Source: Kuschelorhynchus macadamiae (lineage: Eukaryota; Arthropoda; Insecta; Coleoptera; Curculionidae). Taken from it: DNA of 64,000 nucleotides. A program made the position numbers and the translations under genes. Location: the NCBI GenBank assembly GCA_030620095.1, contig JAUTXW010001311.1:2581501-2645500 (forward strand). Reading direction: 5' to 3'. Positions 33,631 to 45,509 of the stretch are shown one piece after another; within the stretch, counting starts at the first letter, position 1; each line of letters opens with the position of its first letter. The notes below the pieces were generated by a model. The model was not told the DNA's origin. It ran no database searches and saw only the letters and a list, made by a program, of their open reading frames with translations.

Positions 33631-34390
33631 TCAACTATATGGGACTTAATGTTTAGATTATTGTGGGATCCGAATCATAGATAATATTACTATATTAGAA
33701 GTCGCACAGAAGCAGAGATCGCAGGAATATCTGACCCAACTTTTTCCTGCAGGTATTTTAAACAAATTCCTATACAGTATGTACATCCTTTAAGAAAGTG
33801 TTAGTAGAGATTAATTGCAGTTGATATTGCATATTACTCATTATCTAAAACCCAGTAGTTTTTAAGTTATTTTAATTTTCATTTTTACTACCCGGTATTT
33901 ATACTACTATTTCAAATGAAATGATATTATACCTTTTTTAATTATTTTTTAATTTTCCTCGTAAACTTACATAGTAACAGTAGTTATATAACAAAAATTA
34001 TATCAAATATGTAGTAAAATCGAAATACAAGAGCTGAAACATTTCCTTGTAAAAAAAAACTCTAAGGCAGAAATGGCCTTTTTAAGTAGGTACATATTTC
34101 TTAAATTTAGTAATAAATTATCTTACAAATAATTTTTAAAACTTTTCTGTTTTATCACCTTCTAAACTAGTAAGGACGAATTAAGGACCACTTTTAAAAA
34201 TGCCCGTTTATTTTTTTATAATTATTTTTTTCAAGTAGCCAAAGTCGCTTGCCTAAAGCATTATCAAGATTTAAAATAGTATTTAAAAATAAAATTAAAA
34301 GAAAATTATAAAAAACTAAAAATTTTAAATTTTTAGAAAACTTTATTTTCATTTTTTTTAAGATACAATTAAAAACTAAATAATACGTGT
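33631..34390. other. Unassigned
   Basis: AT-rich; no features recognised. Confidence 0.3.
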
Positions 34391-34680
34391 GTCCGTCTCT
34401 TGCTAATCGGACTTCTTGAGAAATATCCTAAAGATGTTCATTGGGCTTAGGTGCGGGGAATTGTCGTGTTGAGGGACAAAGTTTAGAGCTTCCTTTGCAG
34501 TAATGGAATTATATAGGGTTCTACAATGTTTCGAAACACATGCAAATTGGTGCGCCCTGTTAAAGATATGCCTCTCCATAGCATAATGGAGCCCTCTCCG
34601 AAATGAACAGTTTTTCTAATATTTAACTACAGGTATCGCTCACCTCCACGTCTCATTCACGCAGTGACGGTTCGTACTCT
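34390..34680 (-). pseudogene. Tc1-type transposase relic
   Basis: Minus strand from about 34660 reads RGERYL-stop-LNIRKTVHF, then GEGSIMLWRGISLTGRTNLH and VFRNIVEPYIIPLLQRKL, the classic Tc1 block that follows the first catalytic Asp. After a stop and frame change comes NFVPQHDNSPHLSPMNIF, where HDNSPH marks the second catalytic Asp; the stretch from there to the third acid is deleted. Both ends are missing. Confidence 0.75.
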
Positions 34681-35840
34681 AAAATTTAGGTTCGGCCGAC
34701 ATTTAAGGCCAATCAAAAGCGGTTTTACAGTGAAGGGGTAATGAGGTAATTACTCCCCCTCTCTCCCCGCCAAAGACCGTTCAAACATACTGTGTAATTT
34801 ACATATTTTTACGTGGAAATTACGATTAAAAACTTGGCTACGAAACACTATAGCACAAGAGCCACCTGTTGGATTGGGTCTCTTGTATATCCATAGAGTA
34901 TTGATGTAAATATAAAAAATGTATTTAATAAATTTGCTGCATGAAAAAAATTGGACGTTATTCTATAACTATTTATTAGAGGCTTCTTCACTTATGCCGC
35001 AACTATGATAAAAACTATAGGTATTTATGTTGTTCCCATACACCTTATAATAAAATATATCAACAAACTTTTTTAAATAATCCCCCTCCCCCCAGAAAGG
35101 TTTCCTAACCTGAGGCCAATGTGGTGTTAATTAGTGCCGCGTCCAAATATGGTCAAATACTAGTCTTTTACTTTTTTCCGTTTATTTCTTCAATGATAAT
35201 TAAGTAGTTATCAACCCATATATAACAGATCTAGACTAGAGTATAAATGTAATAAGGCAGAAAAAATGTTAGTAAAGCGCTCTAGTCAGTCAATTTAATT
35301 TGTTGATATTTTATTGTATCTTGCCTCAAGAGGAAAATAAAATAGATGCCAACCAAAGCGGAAGCTACATACACAACCAAAAAAGCACATGGTCCAGAAA
35401 GAACGACGATGCGGCCAGCCGATTTCTAAAACAAATTGCAAATGATATTTTAAAATATTTACTTGCACTTATTTCGTCACCACATTTAAACATATAACAT
35501 GAAGTAAAACTTGCTAATATAATATATTAACCATCATTAGCCATGACTAAAGCAAAGAACTAACTAAAATTAATTTTTAAATAAGTAGCCTCATTTTATA
35601 ACATAGTCAAAAGTAGTGTTATCGTGCGGGTCATACGATTTATCAAGGACAAACTTTTTAAGTTTGTTTTTCTTTAATTATGTGTAATCATATCCTCCGT
35701 ATAAAATCCGGAAGATGAATTAGATAGACCTATGATATTTTCATATGAAAAAAGAGGATAAAAATATAAATACCAGCCGGTGCAAACATCTTTGAGCGAT
35801 GTCACTTCAAAGTCAGATTGACAAGTTGGTGACAAAATGA
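34680..35840. other. Unassigned
   Basis: Contains only a 65-codon open frame (35300-35497) with no recognisable similarity; it may hold the 5' untranslated part of the next element. Confidence 0.3.
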
Positions 35841-37146
35841 GTAATTAAAAACAATTTTCGGGTTTTTTGCATCCACAAGCGAAAAAAATGGTATTAAATC
35901 TAATAAAATATTACGAAAACGAAAATTCACCGGCCAATATCCAGGAGACAGTAGCAAACGCTCTGGGAATCGGTATAAGGACTGTGCAGAAAATTGTGCA
36001 TGAAAAAAAGCGTAATTTACTACCGAAGGAGATTAAGAAATGTACCCGAAAAAAGCCAAAGACAGAAGACTTAAGTGACAATGTAAAAATGGATGTTCGT
36101 AATGCAATTTACGATTTATACACATCAAAAACTTATATAACCCTTCAAGTTTTAAAAGAAGTTTTAAAAAATCGAGGCATATTGGAAATTTGACTAAAAT
36201 CGTTGTCAAAATTAATAAAAATGTTGGGTTTTCGATATAACTGTAATCGAAGATTTGTATGCGAGTTGCCACATATAGCACGTCAGCCTATCCAGTTTTT
36301 AAAGAAATACACGAAAAATGTTAATTCAAAATCTAGAAAAGTGGTATTTTTAGACGAGACTTGGATATTTTCTAATGGAAGTGGTTCGAAATCTTGGCAG
36401 GACGAGTCTGTAAAAAGTGACAAGAGAAAAAAGGGATGTGGGACGAAAAACGGTTCATCATTTTGCATGCAGGTTCTTCAACAGGATTTCTCCCAGGTAC
36501 AAGTTTACTGTTTTCTTGAACATCCAAAAGTATGGACTACCATGATAATATGAACTGTTGAAAATTGTTTGAAAAGTGGTTAAAAAAACAACTGATTCCA
36601 AATTTAGATGCTCCATCTTTAATCATTATGGACAATGCATCTTATCATTCAAGAATCTTAAATAAACAACCTACTTCATCCTGGAAAACAAGTGATATTT
36701 ATGACTGGCTAATAAAACAAAAACAAAATCCTTTACCCAATATGCTGAAACTAGAACTTCTTTTAATCGCAAAATTTATTAAAAAACCAACAATATATGC
36801 CGTAGATGAAATATTACGGGAAAATGAACAAGAGGTTTTACGACTGCCGCCATACCATTGCCAGTTTAACGCAATAGAATTAATATGGGCTGGGGCAAAA
36901 TCATACTACGAAAAACACGTGAACGATGGTCTTACATCAGATGAAATGCAAATTGTTTGGCAAGATTCATTAAATTATATTACGCCGGAGTACTGGTAGA
37001 AATCTGTGGAACATACGCAGAAATTAATATGTGATTGGTGGAATCGAGAACGAGTTCTAGATGTCGAAATAGCACCAATGATCATTGCGCCATTTGAGGA
37101 CGATTTAGAAGATGAGGACTTTTTAAGTGTTGATGATATTTTTTAG
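35840..37146 (+). pseudogene. Tc1/mariner-superfamily transposase, D-to-E spacing 81 residues
   Basis: Three open pieces cover an almost complete protein. 35867-36193: N-terminal DNA-binding part with VANALGIGIRTVQKIVHEKK as recognition helix. 36203-36553: KVVFLDETWIFSNGSGSKSW with the first catalytic Asp. 36565-36999: LIIMDNASYHS with the second Asp, then LRLPPYHCQFNAIELIWAGA with the catalytic Glu. The acidic C-terminus continues to about 37146. Between second Asp and Glu I count 81 residues, far more than the 34-41 of classical Tc1/mariner. Reported long-spacing groups (such as the one called DD82E/Sailor, from memory) would fit. Lesions: TGA at 36191, a stop at 36551 with loss of the usual DM-containing block, TAG at 36997. 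All three catalytic residues remain. Confidence 0.8.
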
Positions 37147-37430
37147 TCTATAATATTAAAAAGTTTCTCAAGGATTATACTAGTCTTTGATGTGTATAAA
37201 TCATAAATTGCAGTATGAATATCCATTTTTTCATTGTAAATTAAGTCTTTTGCCTTTGGTTTTTTTCGTGTACATTTCTTAATCTTCTTCGGCAGTAAAT
37301 TTTGTTTTTTTTTTTCATGCACAAGTTTCTGTACATTACTTATACCGATTCTCAGAGCTTTTGCCACTGGCTCCTGGATATTAGGCAGTGAATTTTAATT
37401 TAAACATTTTTTTATTAAATTTGACACCAT
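37143..37430 (-). pseudogene. Inverted N-terminal fragment of the same transposase family
   Basis: Minus strand encodes ALRIGISNVQKLVHEKKKQN, then LLPKKIKKCTRKKPKAKDL and IYDLYTSKTSIILEKLF, a diverged copy of residues about 30-100 of the neighbouring transposase. It abuts the 3' end of that gene head on, so the pair forms a partial inverted repeat. Confidence 0.8.
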
Positions 37431-37635
37431 TTTTTTTGCTTACTTTTTTAGTACATTTGTAATTTTGTAGGGAATAAATAAATAATTATAGAATACTTGT
37501 TCCAATTTTAAAGCGTGTTTAAAATAATAAATTTTTTTATTAATTATAACACAAAATTTGATATATAGAAATCGGTAAAATCGCTTTACCAGAAACTCGG
37601 GGCTAACAAAAAATACAGGCTAAATATATAAATAA

Positions 37636-37639
<4 letters not shown>

Positions 37640-37691
<52 letters not shown>
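37640..37691. repeat. (TA)n microsatellite
   Basis: About 50 bp of TA directly upstream of an R1 tail fragment. Confidence 0.95.
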
Positions 37692-37696
<5 letters not shown>

Positions 37697-37785
37697 GCCG
37701 GAATTGAGAAAACATATTTTCCCGCATCTGGGAACCCTTAATCGTAAAGATCTGAAAAAATCTTACGAGGGAAGTAATAACTAAT
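37692..37785 (+). repeat. Dispersed repeat R1, tail fragment
   Basis: Landmarks gacagccggaattgagaaaa, then gggaacccttaatcgtaaag, atctgaaaaaatc and tacgagggaagtaataa. Confidence 0.75.
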
Positions 37786-38132
37786 TATCTTGTGTTTTTA
37801 ACAAAAGTGTTTAATATTTTTGCAAAATAAATTGTTTTTGTTATCACAATACAAAGAAAACAAGTTTTCTTTGCACAGGAGTAGTTCGCATTTAAATAAA
37901 TGACACTGTATAAGTGTATTTTTGTTTTTTAGATTTTTAGTATATTTGTAAATGGCCTATCGAGATTTAATAGCTCGATAAAAGAATCATAATGCACGAT
38001 AAGACCGCATTCGACTATAATTACAATTAATACCTGTAAAATCGTAGCATTAAGAAAAATTAAATGACACTGTATAAGTGGTTATAGATTTTTAGGTCAT
38101 ATAATTTTATATAAAGCTGTAATACATGTTTG

Positions 38133-38177
<45 letters not shown>

Positions 38178-38273
38178 TACATATATATATAACAAAAATA
38201 GCTAATTTCAATAAAATGGTAGGTAAAAAAACTTCTTAAAACCATGGTAGGAAAAAACTTGTGGTGAATAAAC
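37786..38273. other. Unassigned, with (TA)n at 38136-38175
   Basis: AT-rich; a duplicated ttaaatgacactgtataagtg-like block occurs near 37899 and 38063. Confidence 0.35.
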
Positions 38274-39777
38274 CAGTGGCAGCTTGTGGTGAATTATATT
38301 GGGAGGTCAATAACAAATTTAAAAATAGGCAAACTTAAAATAAAAATAAATATCTTATCTTTAAATTGAGCTTTAAATTCTCTTGAAGTTTAAGTCTACT
38401 CTTCGTTCTTTAGAATTGGAAAAATGCTGAATGACACGTTCGTTAAAATTGCACGCACATTCCTTTTATAAATGATTTCTCGATACTTAACATTGCTAAA
38501 GCGGATAGTCTGTCTTGGCCCAACTTCTCAAGGAAAATTATAAGCCCACGAAAAAACCCTGGATTTTCAGATAAAGCCGTTTCATCATGGCCACGTAGTG
38601 CCAGCTCGAATGAACCACAAAAGTTTACACAATCTATAATTTTGTATAAATACAACGATTTTTGGATATATTTTCATTAAAATCTCTAAGGGATTTTCTG
38701 TGTGTCTGGTTGAGTGCGAATATCAACACTTCCGACCGTAGTATAGTTCACCGAACATGTCATGTGATCTGCAGATAACGCATGATTTTTTATTTTTTCT
38801 TTTAAGTGTTTTATCTCTCTAACACAGATTTTGTACCATAATGAGTCAGACGAGTCCTTAGAAAACAACAAACAAACATAACAGTAAAATGAGTTAGAGA
38901 CTTCACAACCACATATCCAGTTAGCTAAATCGTACATACTTTTGCGAAAATTTCGATGAACCTTTTTATTTTTGTCTTTACTAGTTTGTCGTATACTAAG
39001 TTCTGGCAAATTGCGACCACTTACCTTGAATTCGGTTATTTTCTCAAAATTAAGTTTGGTAGCACTCTTTAGTAGTTAAATTTTTTGCACTACCGACATT
39101 TTATTTCATCTACATTCACAACTCAAACATAGACCACCTTGAAATTGGTTATTTTTGCAAAATTAAGATCGTAAGCACTTTTTGGTTGTTTATTTTTTGC
39201 ACTAGTCACTACCAACATTTTATTTCCTGCATATTTCTAACTCACACATTTTACATAAAAATAAAAAAATATATTTTACAAAACAGTATTTTTTACGGTA
39301 TGTAAATCTTTTTTCATCGATTAAAACCGTCCGAAACAATATCGAGTTAGAATATTGACCGCGCAACCTCTGAACAATGGAACTTCCGCATGCCGACGTG
39401 ATGCCGCGAACGATCGATCGAATTATGAGAAGAGACCGGCTGATGACCAAAAATCGCGATTTCATATTCCATTTGGTATCGCATTCGGCTGCCGCTCTGT
39501 AGCTGTGAAATCTTCGGGTACTTTCGTCAAGCTTTAAGGTAATCAAGGCAATTCATACTGCCCAGCCTTGCTTAGTATAGCGTATTTTATTATGCATAAG
39601 GAACGCAACAAGAGCATTCGAACCGCCGCCCGCGGCTAATAGTGCAGCGTATTTAACTTTTCCCAAGCTTCGCATTTTATTACAACTATTAGGAGGGACG
39701 GTCAAACGAATAATTTATTTTCTAAAAAATTTTTGGGAACCTTTGGACTTTTTGAGCTTATGGAAGAGCCGCCACTG
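38274..39777 (-). mobile_element. Deleted hAT element (TTF finger joined to dimerisation tail)
   Basis: Left end CAGTGGCAGC at 38274; right end, on the complement, CAGTGGCGGCTC at 39777. Flanking octamers do not match, so the boundaries are provisional. The minus strand encodes KITEFKVSGRNLPELSIRQT, then NFRKSMYDLANWICGCEVSN and SFYCYVCLLFSKD (TTF-type zinc finger) from about 39050 to 38690. It then jumps to LALRGHDETALSENPGFFRG and QDRLSALAMLSIEKSF (38655-38443), the last being the hAT dimerisation region. The catalytic centre is deleted. Confidence 0.7.
39022..39255 (-). repeat. Tandem duplication of about 115 bp in the hAT 5' end
   Basis: The block containing ccttgaatt-ggttattttc, aaaattaag, agcactctttagt and gacattttatttc occurs at 39022-39135 and, diverged, at 39138-39255. 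It duplicates the presumed transposase start (minus strand ATG at about 39100 and 39224). Confidence 0.75.
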
Positions 39778-39779
39778 CT

Positions 39780-40850
39780 TTAAGCAATTATTTAAAAGAT
39801 TTAAAAAGAAAACCTGTGTTTGTCATGTATATATTTTTTTATATATTGGCAGAAGTGTTCTCAAAAGCACCATTAGCGCAAAAACTGAAACTTAAATATA
39901 CTTAAAAAAGTTCTTTTATCTATTTGAAAATGATGTCAAGTTTCAGCAGAAATCTTTATAACGACTTTAAAATATTAACGAAAATAGTTTTTTTAACGTG
40001 TATCTCAAAAACTAAGATGTTTAGTTCTTTTAATAAACTCAGTTTTAAATTAATTTATCTTCAGTCTAGTCGAACAGCTAAAATCGAATGACTAATTAAT
40101 ACAACTGAAAAATCTTTAAGATCACGTAAAACTTGTCACTAAGGTTGTTTAAAAACACTATCAAGATCAAAATTTTTATCAAGACCATGTCCACTTTTGT
40201 AAAACAAATCACGGGGCTAACGACTATACTAATAATAGCACCAAGCCGGTAAAAATTAAATTACATTATTCAAAATGGATTGAGTTAGGCAACGTTAGGA
40301 CGTGTTTTTTAAAGCCATGTTAATTTTAAAACTTCCGCACCAGAAATTTATGTGCAGATTGACCTTAATACGTGAAGCCATAATCGTTTTGATTTAATGT
40401 ATGATTATGAAAACCAGTACTGCTACATGACTTGGCGCCTTTAATATGTGTTTGATAATATATTCGGACTACCTGTAGGCATAATATGTTTAATTATCTT
40501 GTTTTTGAGCACGATTATTTTTACTGCCTATTAGGTGTAACACAGAATAACTAAGCGCATAAAGTATTAGATTTGCATGGCAGAGCCCATTCAAAGCTTC
40601 GTTGCGATTGTATATACTTTTAGGGCCAGTAGCCAGCTTTAACTTTCATCAAACACTCTAACAGTTAATTAAAATTATGAACATTTTGAATATAACTCCC
40701 TAAAGTGTCAAGATTTCATTTCAAGTAGTTTTTTGCGCATTATATGCGAAGTATAATAGGTTTTGTTCCAACGTAACAACAAATGTTCGTAAAAATAGAT
40801 TAATGTTAAGAGTTAATTGCCTGCAACTTCCTTTTCTTTAGAGGAAGTGG
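39780..40850. other. Unassigned
   Basis: No coding or repeat signal recognised. Confidence 0.3.
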
Positions 40851-41205
40851 AAAAATCATGTGTTCTATATTGATTAATGAGTGAAATTTATAAACAATGT
40901 AATGAGAGAAATAGTTGTGTTGTGATAATATGTGACCTCTCTAAATGATTTGATGTGATTGATCTTGACATACTATTAAATAAACTTTCAAATTACGGCA
41001 TAAGGGGTAACATGTATTCCTGGTTAGTATCCTTTTTACAAAACAGAACCCCGATTGTAAGTGTGAATGACGGTATGAGCTGTTCTGAGTCAGCAAAAAT
41101 GAGTATGAATGCCGGAGTGCCCCAAGGATCAGTTCTAGGCCCCAAGTTATTTAACTTGTTTGTCACTGACCTCCCAAAGCATATATTAACTAAAGCTGTT
41201 AAGTA

Positions 41206-41930
41206 AGCTGAGTGGCGGCTCGCCAGGGGACGCGGGTGAAGCGCCGCTTCACCTACATTTTCCAATCAATTTACTTAAAAATAAAAATATTTTTAAAATA
41301 TTAAGCCTTTTATAATCTACACTTTTATTATAGAAATGTAGTATTTCTATCAAAACTACTGCGTTATATACTCAAAAAATTATAATGACTTAAAAACGTA
41401 GCGCGCTGAACACCTTTTCATAAGAGCGACCCGTTGAGGAATCACAATCAGCAGTAACAAATTCCGCATCAGACTCTCCTCCACACCGCCTTTCGCGCTT
41501 AAAATTGTTTACGGCAGTTGCTACTGCAACGCAATGGTGAATATCCATAAGCCAAATAGAGATGGGAGCGGCATAAAATACTGCTGCAGGCTGCAGGCGC
41601 TTGTACGCTTGTTATAGAATTAATGTCAATTAGTGCGTTCGGATCATCGGAGGCGGAAGCAGTTTTGCATTTCGAATCGAATCGAAATTAGCTTTTAGAT
41701 ATAGGTACATAACTGTTTTTTAAGAACAAAAAATATATTTAAAATCTTATCAAGTCATATTATTTCCCCTAAGTGTTAAAAAACGCTCCAAAGCTATTGA
41801 TAATTAACATCATAAAAATATTAAAAAAATAGCCCTTTTGGGTGTGGCACTCTGAAAAATTTTCGCCTGAGGCGCTCTGCACCTAGCTGCGCTTCAACCG
41901 TCTTTAAATCCACGAGCCGTCACTTAGTGA
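41206..41930. mobile_element. Non-autonomous hAT-like element inside the LINE
   Basis: Terminal inverted repeats GAGTGGCGGCTCG at 41210 and, on the complement, TAAGTGACGGCTCG near 41925. Subterminal GTGAAGCGC/GTTGAAGCGC is also inverted. About 720 bp, GC-richer than the flanks, no coding. Flanking octamers are only similar (GTTAAGTA / GTGAAGAA), so the exact ends are uncertain. Confidence 0.7.
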
Positions 41931-42433
41931 AGAAAGTCTTGATATTCTGGAGAGTAGAACAAGTCAAACTATTAATGAGTTAATGAATTGGTTCACAGCA
42001 AACAAATTAAAGCTTAACGTAGGTAAAACCAATATGATGCTATTTTCCTACAGAAATATTCTTGATACAGCAATAAGTAATTTGAGACTTACTAATGTTA
42101 TCAATAGAGTGAAGGAAGTGAAAATTTTGAGGTTAACAATTGATACTAATCTTGCAATTAAATCAAGAAAGTTTTAAAATGCGCTTACTATAGTTACTTT
42201 CACTCGAAAACGATGTATGCTGTACAGTTCTGGGGATATTTAAAACCCAGAAAAGATGCATAAGGATTATGAAAAAACTACACCCACAAACTTCATGTAG
42301 GGATATTTTCATGAGTACTCAAATTATGACATTTCTATCGTGTTACATTTTTAAAATTTTAATTTCCGTGCGTAAAAGAAAGAGAAAATTCCAATCTGCC
42401 TCTGATTTTCACTCATATAATGTTACAAAGGAT

Positions 42434-43201
42434 CAGTGGCGACTCTTCCGTTAGATCAAATCGTCAATGGCCCCCCAATAAATATTTCTAAACAGAAACG
42501 AATAAACAAAATAATACATAATTTAAATTTTTTCATTTTTTTTTTAATTTAGAAATTCCCTCTATTATTCTAAACATGCCTTGCACCGCGATCTCCGGAG
42601 AGATTTCGTTTCATTTGGAATCGATTACGGCTGGCGGCCCGCGTTGACCTCGTGGTTATAAACGGAGGCGAGCTTTTCCCGATCAGATCCGCATAGGGGA
42701 ATAAACGGCTTACGTTGGCAAAGTTTGGGTCAACAGCCGCGCCGAGGAAACTTAAATATTTTTGTCAGTTGATGTGTTTAATGTAGATCGTGTGATTATG
42801 GTTACGATTGCGTATTTTTATAGATTTTATTTTGAATATTTTACATTTTGTTTGATGATTTTGTGGTTTAAATTAATGTTTTAAAGAAAGGTAGTGTTTT
42901 AGAATATTAAGACTTTATAATCCGTTTTCAATTATATTGGCGAGCTATACTTTGAGAAGCGACTCGAATTTAAGACCAGTAGTCGACCTTTGCCGAAATT
43001 TAAAATTCAGCAAACAGATAAAGACAAAGACAAAGGAGTAAATCGTTATTTTCGTAGAAATATGTACGATTTATGTGCCTGGACATGCGGTTGGGAAGTA
43101 ACAAAGGCATTTTATTGTTTCGTGTCTCTGATTTTTTCAGATGACTCTTTGTGGTTTATATGTATTGACCCCCCTGAAAAGTTGACCACGAGCCGCCTCT
43201 G
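42434..43201 (+). mobile_element. Non-autonomous hAT with perfect 8-bp target duplication
   Basis: 768 bp, flanked by CAAAGGAT at 42426-42433 and 43202-43209. Ends CAGTGGCGACTC and, on the complement, CAGAGGCGGCTCG. It carries the 5' end of a hAT gene on the plus strand (42960-43165): RPLPKFKIQQTDKDKDK, then YFRRNMYDLCAWTCGWEVTK and AFYCFVSLIFSDDSLW, a TTF-type zinc finger of the same family as the element at 38274-39777. There is no catalytic domain. Confidence 0.9.
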
Positions 43202-43419
43202 CAAAGGATCTGCTCTGTTCCTCAGTTAGTCTAAATTTCTGAATAGTCCTCTATATCAGGGTATGTCGATGTACAATCTACTACCGGCAGAAACAGCAAA
43301 ACTTTAAGTGCAACAAAATTCAAAAAAAGGATGAAGAGGATATTGACCGAAAATATATTTTACACTGTTCAGGAATTTAACTACTACTACCTTAGAAATT
43401 AATAAATAAAGATAACTTT

Positions 43420-43850
43420 TTTTTCCTCTTTATTATTTTTTAAACTTCGTTTCCATGTCCTATATTTCTTAATATATATACACTTATATGTTGTTTTGAT
43501 GTATTCTAATATTATTATTAGTATTTATAGTTATTTACGTAATTTTTAAAATACATCTTTACTATGCACATATTATGTATAATATCTTAAATAGGTTATA
43601 TCTAAAGCTGTACTCTGGCAAAAATTGACACTAAAGAACTTTGACTTTGAATTATATATGTCCCTAAATATTACCTCAATCTGACCAAAATAATTAATCC
43701 CCCTACAAGAACAATAAAATAAATTGTCGCTCTTAATTAACTGCCTGACGTAGTAACCTTGCAGCCATTGCATTAATTGACAGCCTCTCAGTTACACTAG
43801 TAGGTACATTCACTACATTACATTATAATTAATTAGATTTACTGTGGAAA
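43420..43850. other. Unassigned
   Basis: AT-rich DNA between the LINE end and a possible host exon. Confidence 0.3.
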
Positions 43851-43851
43851 A

Positions 43852-43896
43852 ATGTCTGGTGCTAATATTAAAGCAGGTTTTTCCAGTTTGCGAGAG
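43852..43896 (+). CDS. Possible host first coding exon (15 codons)
   Basis: ATG at 43852 in good context (gaaaaATGT) opens MSGANIKAGFSSLRE and is followed at once by a donor-like GAG/GTAAAT. Short, so it may be chance; I report it because a second exon-like stretch lies downstream on the same strand. If both belong to one gene, at least one more exon is needed between them, since their phases do not match (phase 0 here, phase 1 base needed at 49019). Confidence 0.3.
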
Positions 43897-44049
43897 GTAA
43901 ATATTTAAGTGTTAATAACGGATTCTTAACACGAATAAAAAACGGGCATCCAGAGAAAATATTTCATGTATTTTCTAAGAGATTCTGAGTATTCTATTCC
44001 TATATATTTTCTTTCTTAATAATATTACATAATTTCAAATATTGATATG

Positions 44050-44220
44050 TACTAGCTCGTAGTTTTTCAAACACAGAAAAGTTCGAGTTTTACTGCTCTC
44101 AGTCTAAAAAAAAAAATATTTCGCTGATGTTTCGCCAAAATTGTATTTCACGTTTTCGAAGCATTCACTTCCTTGCCCGAAATATCATGAAAACATTTTA
44201 TTTTTATTTTGAAACATATT
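44050..44220 (-). other. PLE-type terminus with degenerate hammerhead
   Basis: Minus strand shows a TTTTGGCGAAACATCAGC block preceded by a cgaaaacgtgaaa arm, the same design as the terminus at 51160-51210. The 5' core is degenerate. No coding remnant attached. Confidence 0.45.
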
Positions 44221-44810
44221 TATTTTAGGCTGGTATAAAAATCTCTACTTCAGTAAACTATAGTCTGACATCAACTATAAAATTTTAAATGGAACACCCT
44301 GTATTTTTGTCCATTATATGATGCCTTAAAAAATTAAACATAAGTTATTTTTGACAATTTTGACATACAGTGTGTATCAGCCAAATGGAATAAATTCGAT
44401 AATAAATAAATAGGGGCGTGTTCGGAAAAACGCTTGGACCCGTCGATTGGTATTTTTAGTTGCTCATTTTCTCCAATAAAAACTTTTTATACAGGGTGTG
44501 TCCTGTAACAGTGGTCAATGCCAACTTTCTTATTTCAAATGCAACACCCCGGATATTATTTAATTTTTGGATTCTTTAGGAGATTCTAAACATATTTTAT
44601 GTTCAATGTCCTATACCTATCTTCAACTATTTCGGCAATATTAAGTGTTTTCAAATTTATTGCAAAAATTAAGATTAAAAAAATAAAATTATTTATTTCT
44701 TCATAATGTATAAACAAAAGTAAAAAGTTAATTTAGGAACTGTTGAATATGCTCGCCGCGAACGTCTTGGCAAATTCCTAATCTTAAATAGAAATTTCTT
44801 CTAACGTTAT

Positions 44811-45203
44811 TTAGCATCTCAGGCGTGAAAAAAGCGTTATTCGTCTTCTTAAGTCAGCTAAGTCGAGGGGTTTAGTTTTGTATACAACATTTTTAATATG
44901 TCCCCATAAGTCTAATGGCGTCAGATCAGGGGATCGCGCTGGCCATTCTATCGATCCTCGTCTCCCTATCCACCGATTTGGAAATATTCTGTTGAGGTAC
45001 TGCCGGACATTAATTTGGTAAAGAAACCATATCATCGCTGGAACTTGTGGGTTTGCATCCGGATACAAATTTGTCAAATACAATTTTTTGCCATTCAAAT
45101 TGCCGTCAATGAAAAAGGGGCCTATGATATGATCCCTAACAATTCCTGCCCAAACGTATGTTCTTCGCTGATCCAGTGGGGAGTAGACCAATAGCGGCAA
45201 CAC
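44811..45203 (-). pseudogene. Mariner-like transposase fragment in P2-A
   Basis: 130 open codons from the catalytic domain of a DUF4817-type mariner-like transposase: AGIVRDHIIGPFFIDGNL, VPAMIWFLYQINVRQYLN, FPNRWIGRRGSIEWPARSPD, LTPLDLWGHIKNVVYKTK. Relatives have an about 10-residue QQDGAPPH-type block, with the second catalytic Asp, exactly where FLYQ joins INVRQ here, so that block was deleted cleanly. LDFFLW is shortened to LDLW. The N-terminal helix-turn-helix is absent. Not active. Confidence 0.8.
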
Positions 45204-45472
45204 GATTTACATGACCGTGAAGTGTGAAAATCCTAAAACAAAACATGTTCTAATTGAATAACATTGTTATCTAACATAGCCATCATTTGTTCAAAAAATA
45301 AGTTCTCCTATCATAATCGTCTTCCATGAGCTCCTGAGTTGGTATCACTTTATAGGGATGCATTTTATTTTCTTTTAATGTTTTTTAATATCGTCCACTA
45401 TGTTTTAATATATTTATGTATCATTTATTGAATCATAAAAATACTGCTTTTCTATTTTACTAACTTGGGATA

Positions 45473-45473
<1 letters not shown>

Positions 45474-45507
<34 letters not shown>
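45474..45507. repeat. (TA)n microsatellite
   Basis: Short TA run inside element P2-A. Confidence 0.9.

Positions 45508-45509
<2 letters not shown>

Larger units (their letters stand above)
40850..43420 (+). pseudogene. LINE reverse-transcriptase relic split by two hAT insertions
   Basis: Non-LTR retrotransposon of CR1/Jockey style. First part (about 40915-41206): VIICDLSK-stop-FDVIDLDIL with motif A, LNKLSNYGIRGNMYSWLVSF and GVPQGSVLGPKLFNLFVTDL (motif B). Second part (about 41930-42180): LDILESRTSQTINELMNWFT and ANKLKLNVGKTNMMLF. Third part (about 43230-43400): LYQGMSMYNLLPAETAKL and FKKRMKRILTENIFYTVQEF, the usual C-terminal end, followed by taataaataaag. The YADD motif is missing at the first insertion point. 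hAT-type elements lie at 41206-41930 and 42434-43201. Confidence 0.8.

Noticed and set aside
38266..39785. 8-bp target duplication for the hAT at 38274-39777
   Set aside because: Flanking octamers gaataaac and ctttaagc do not match.
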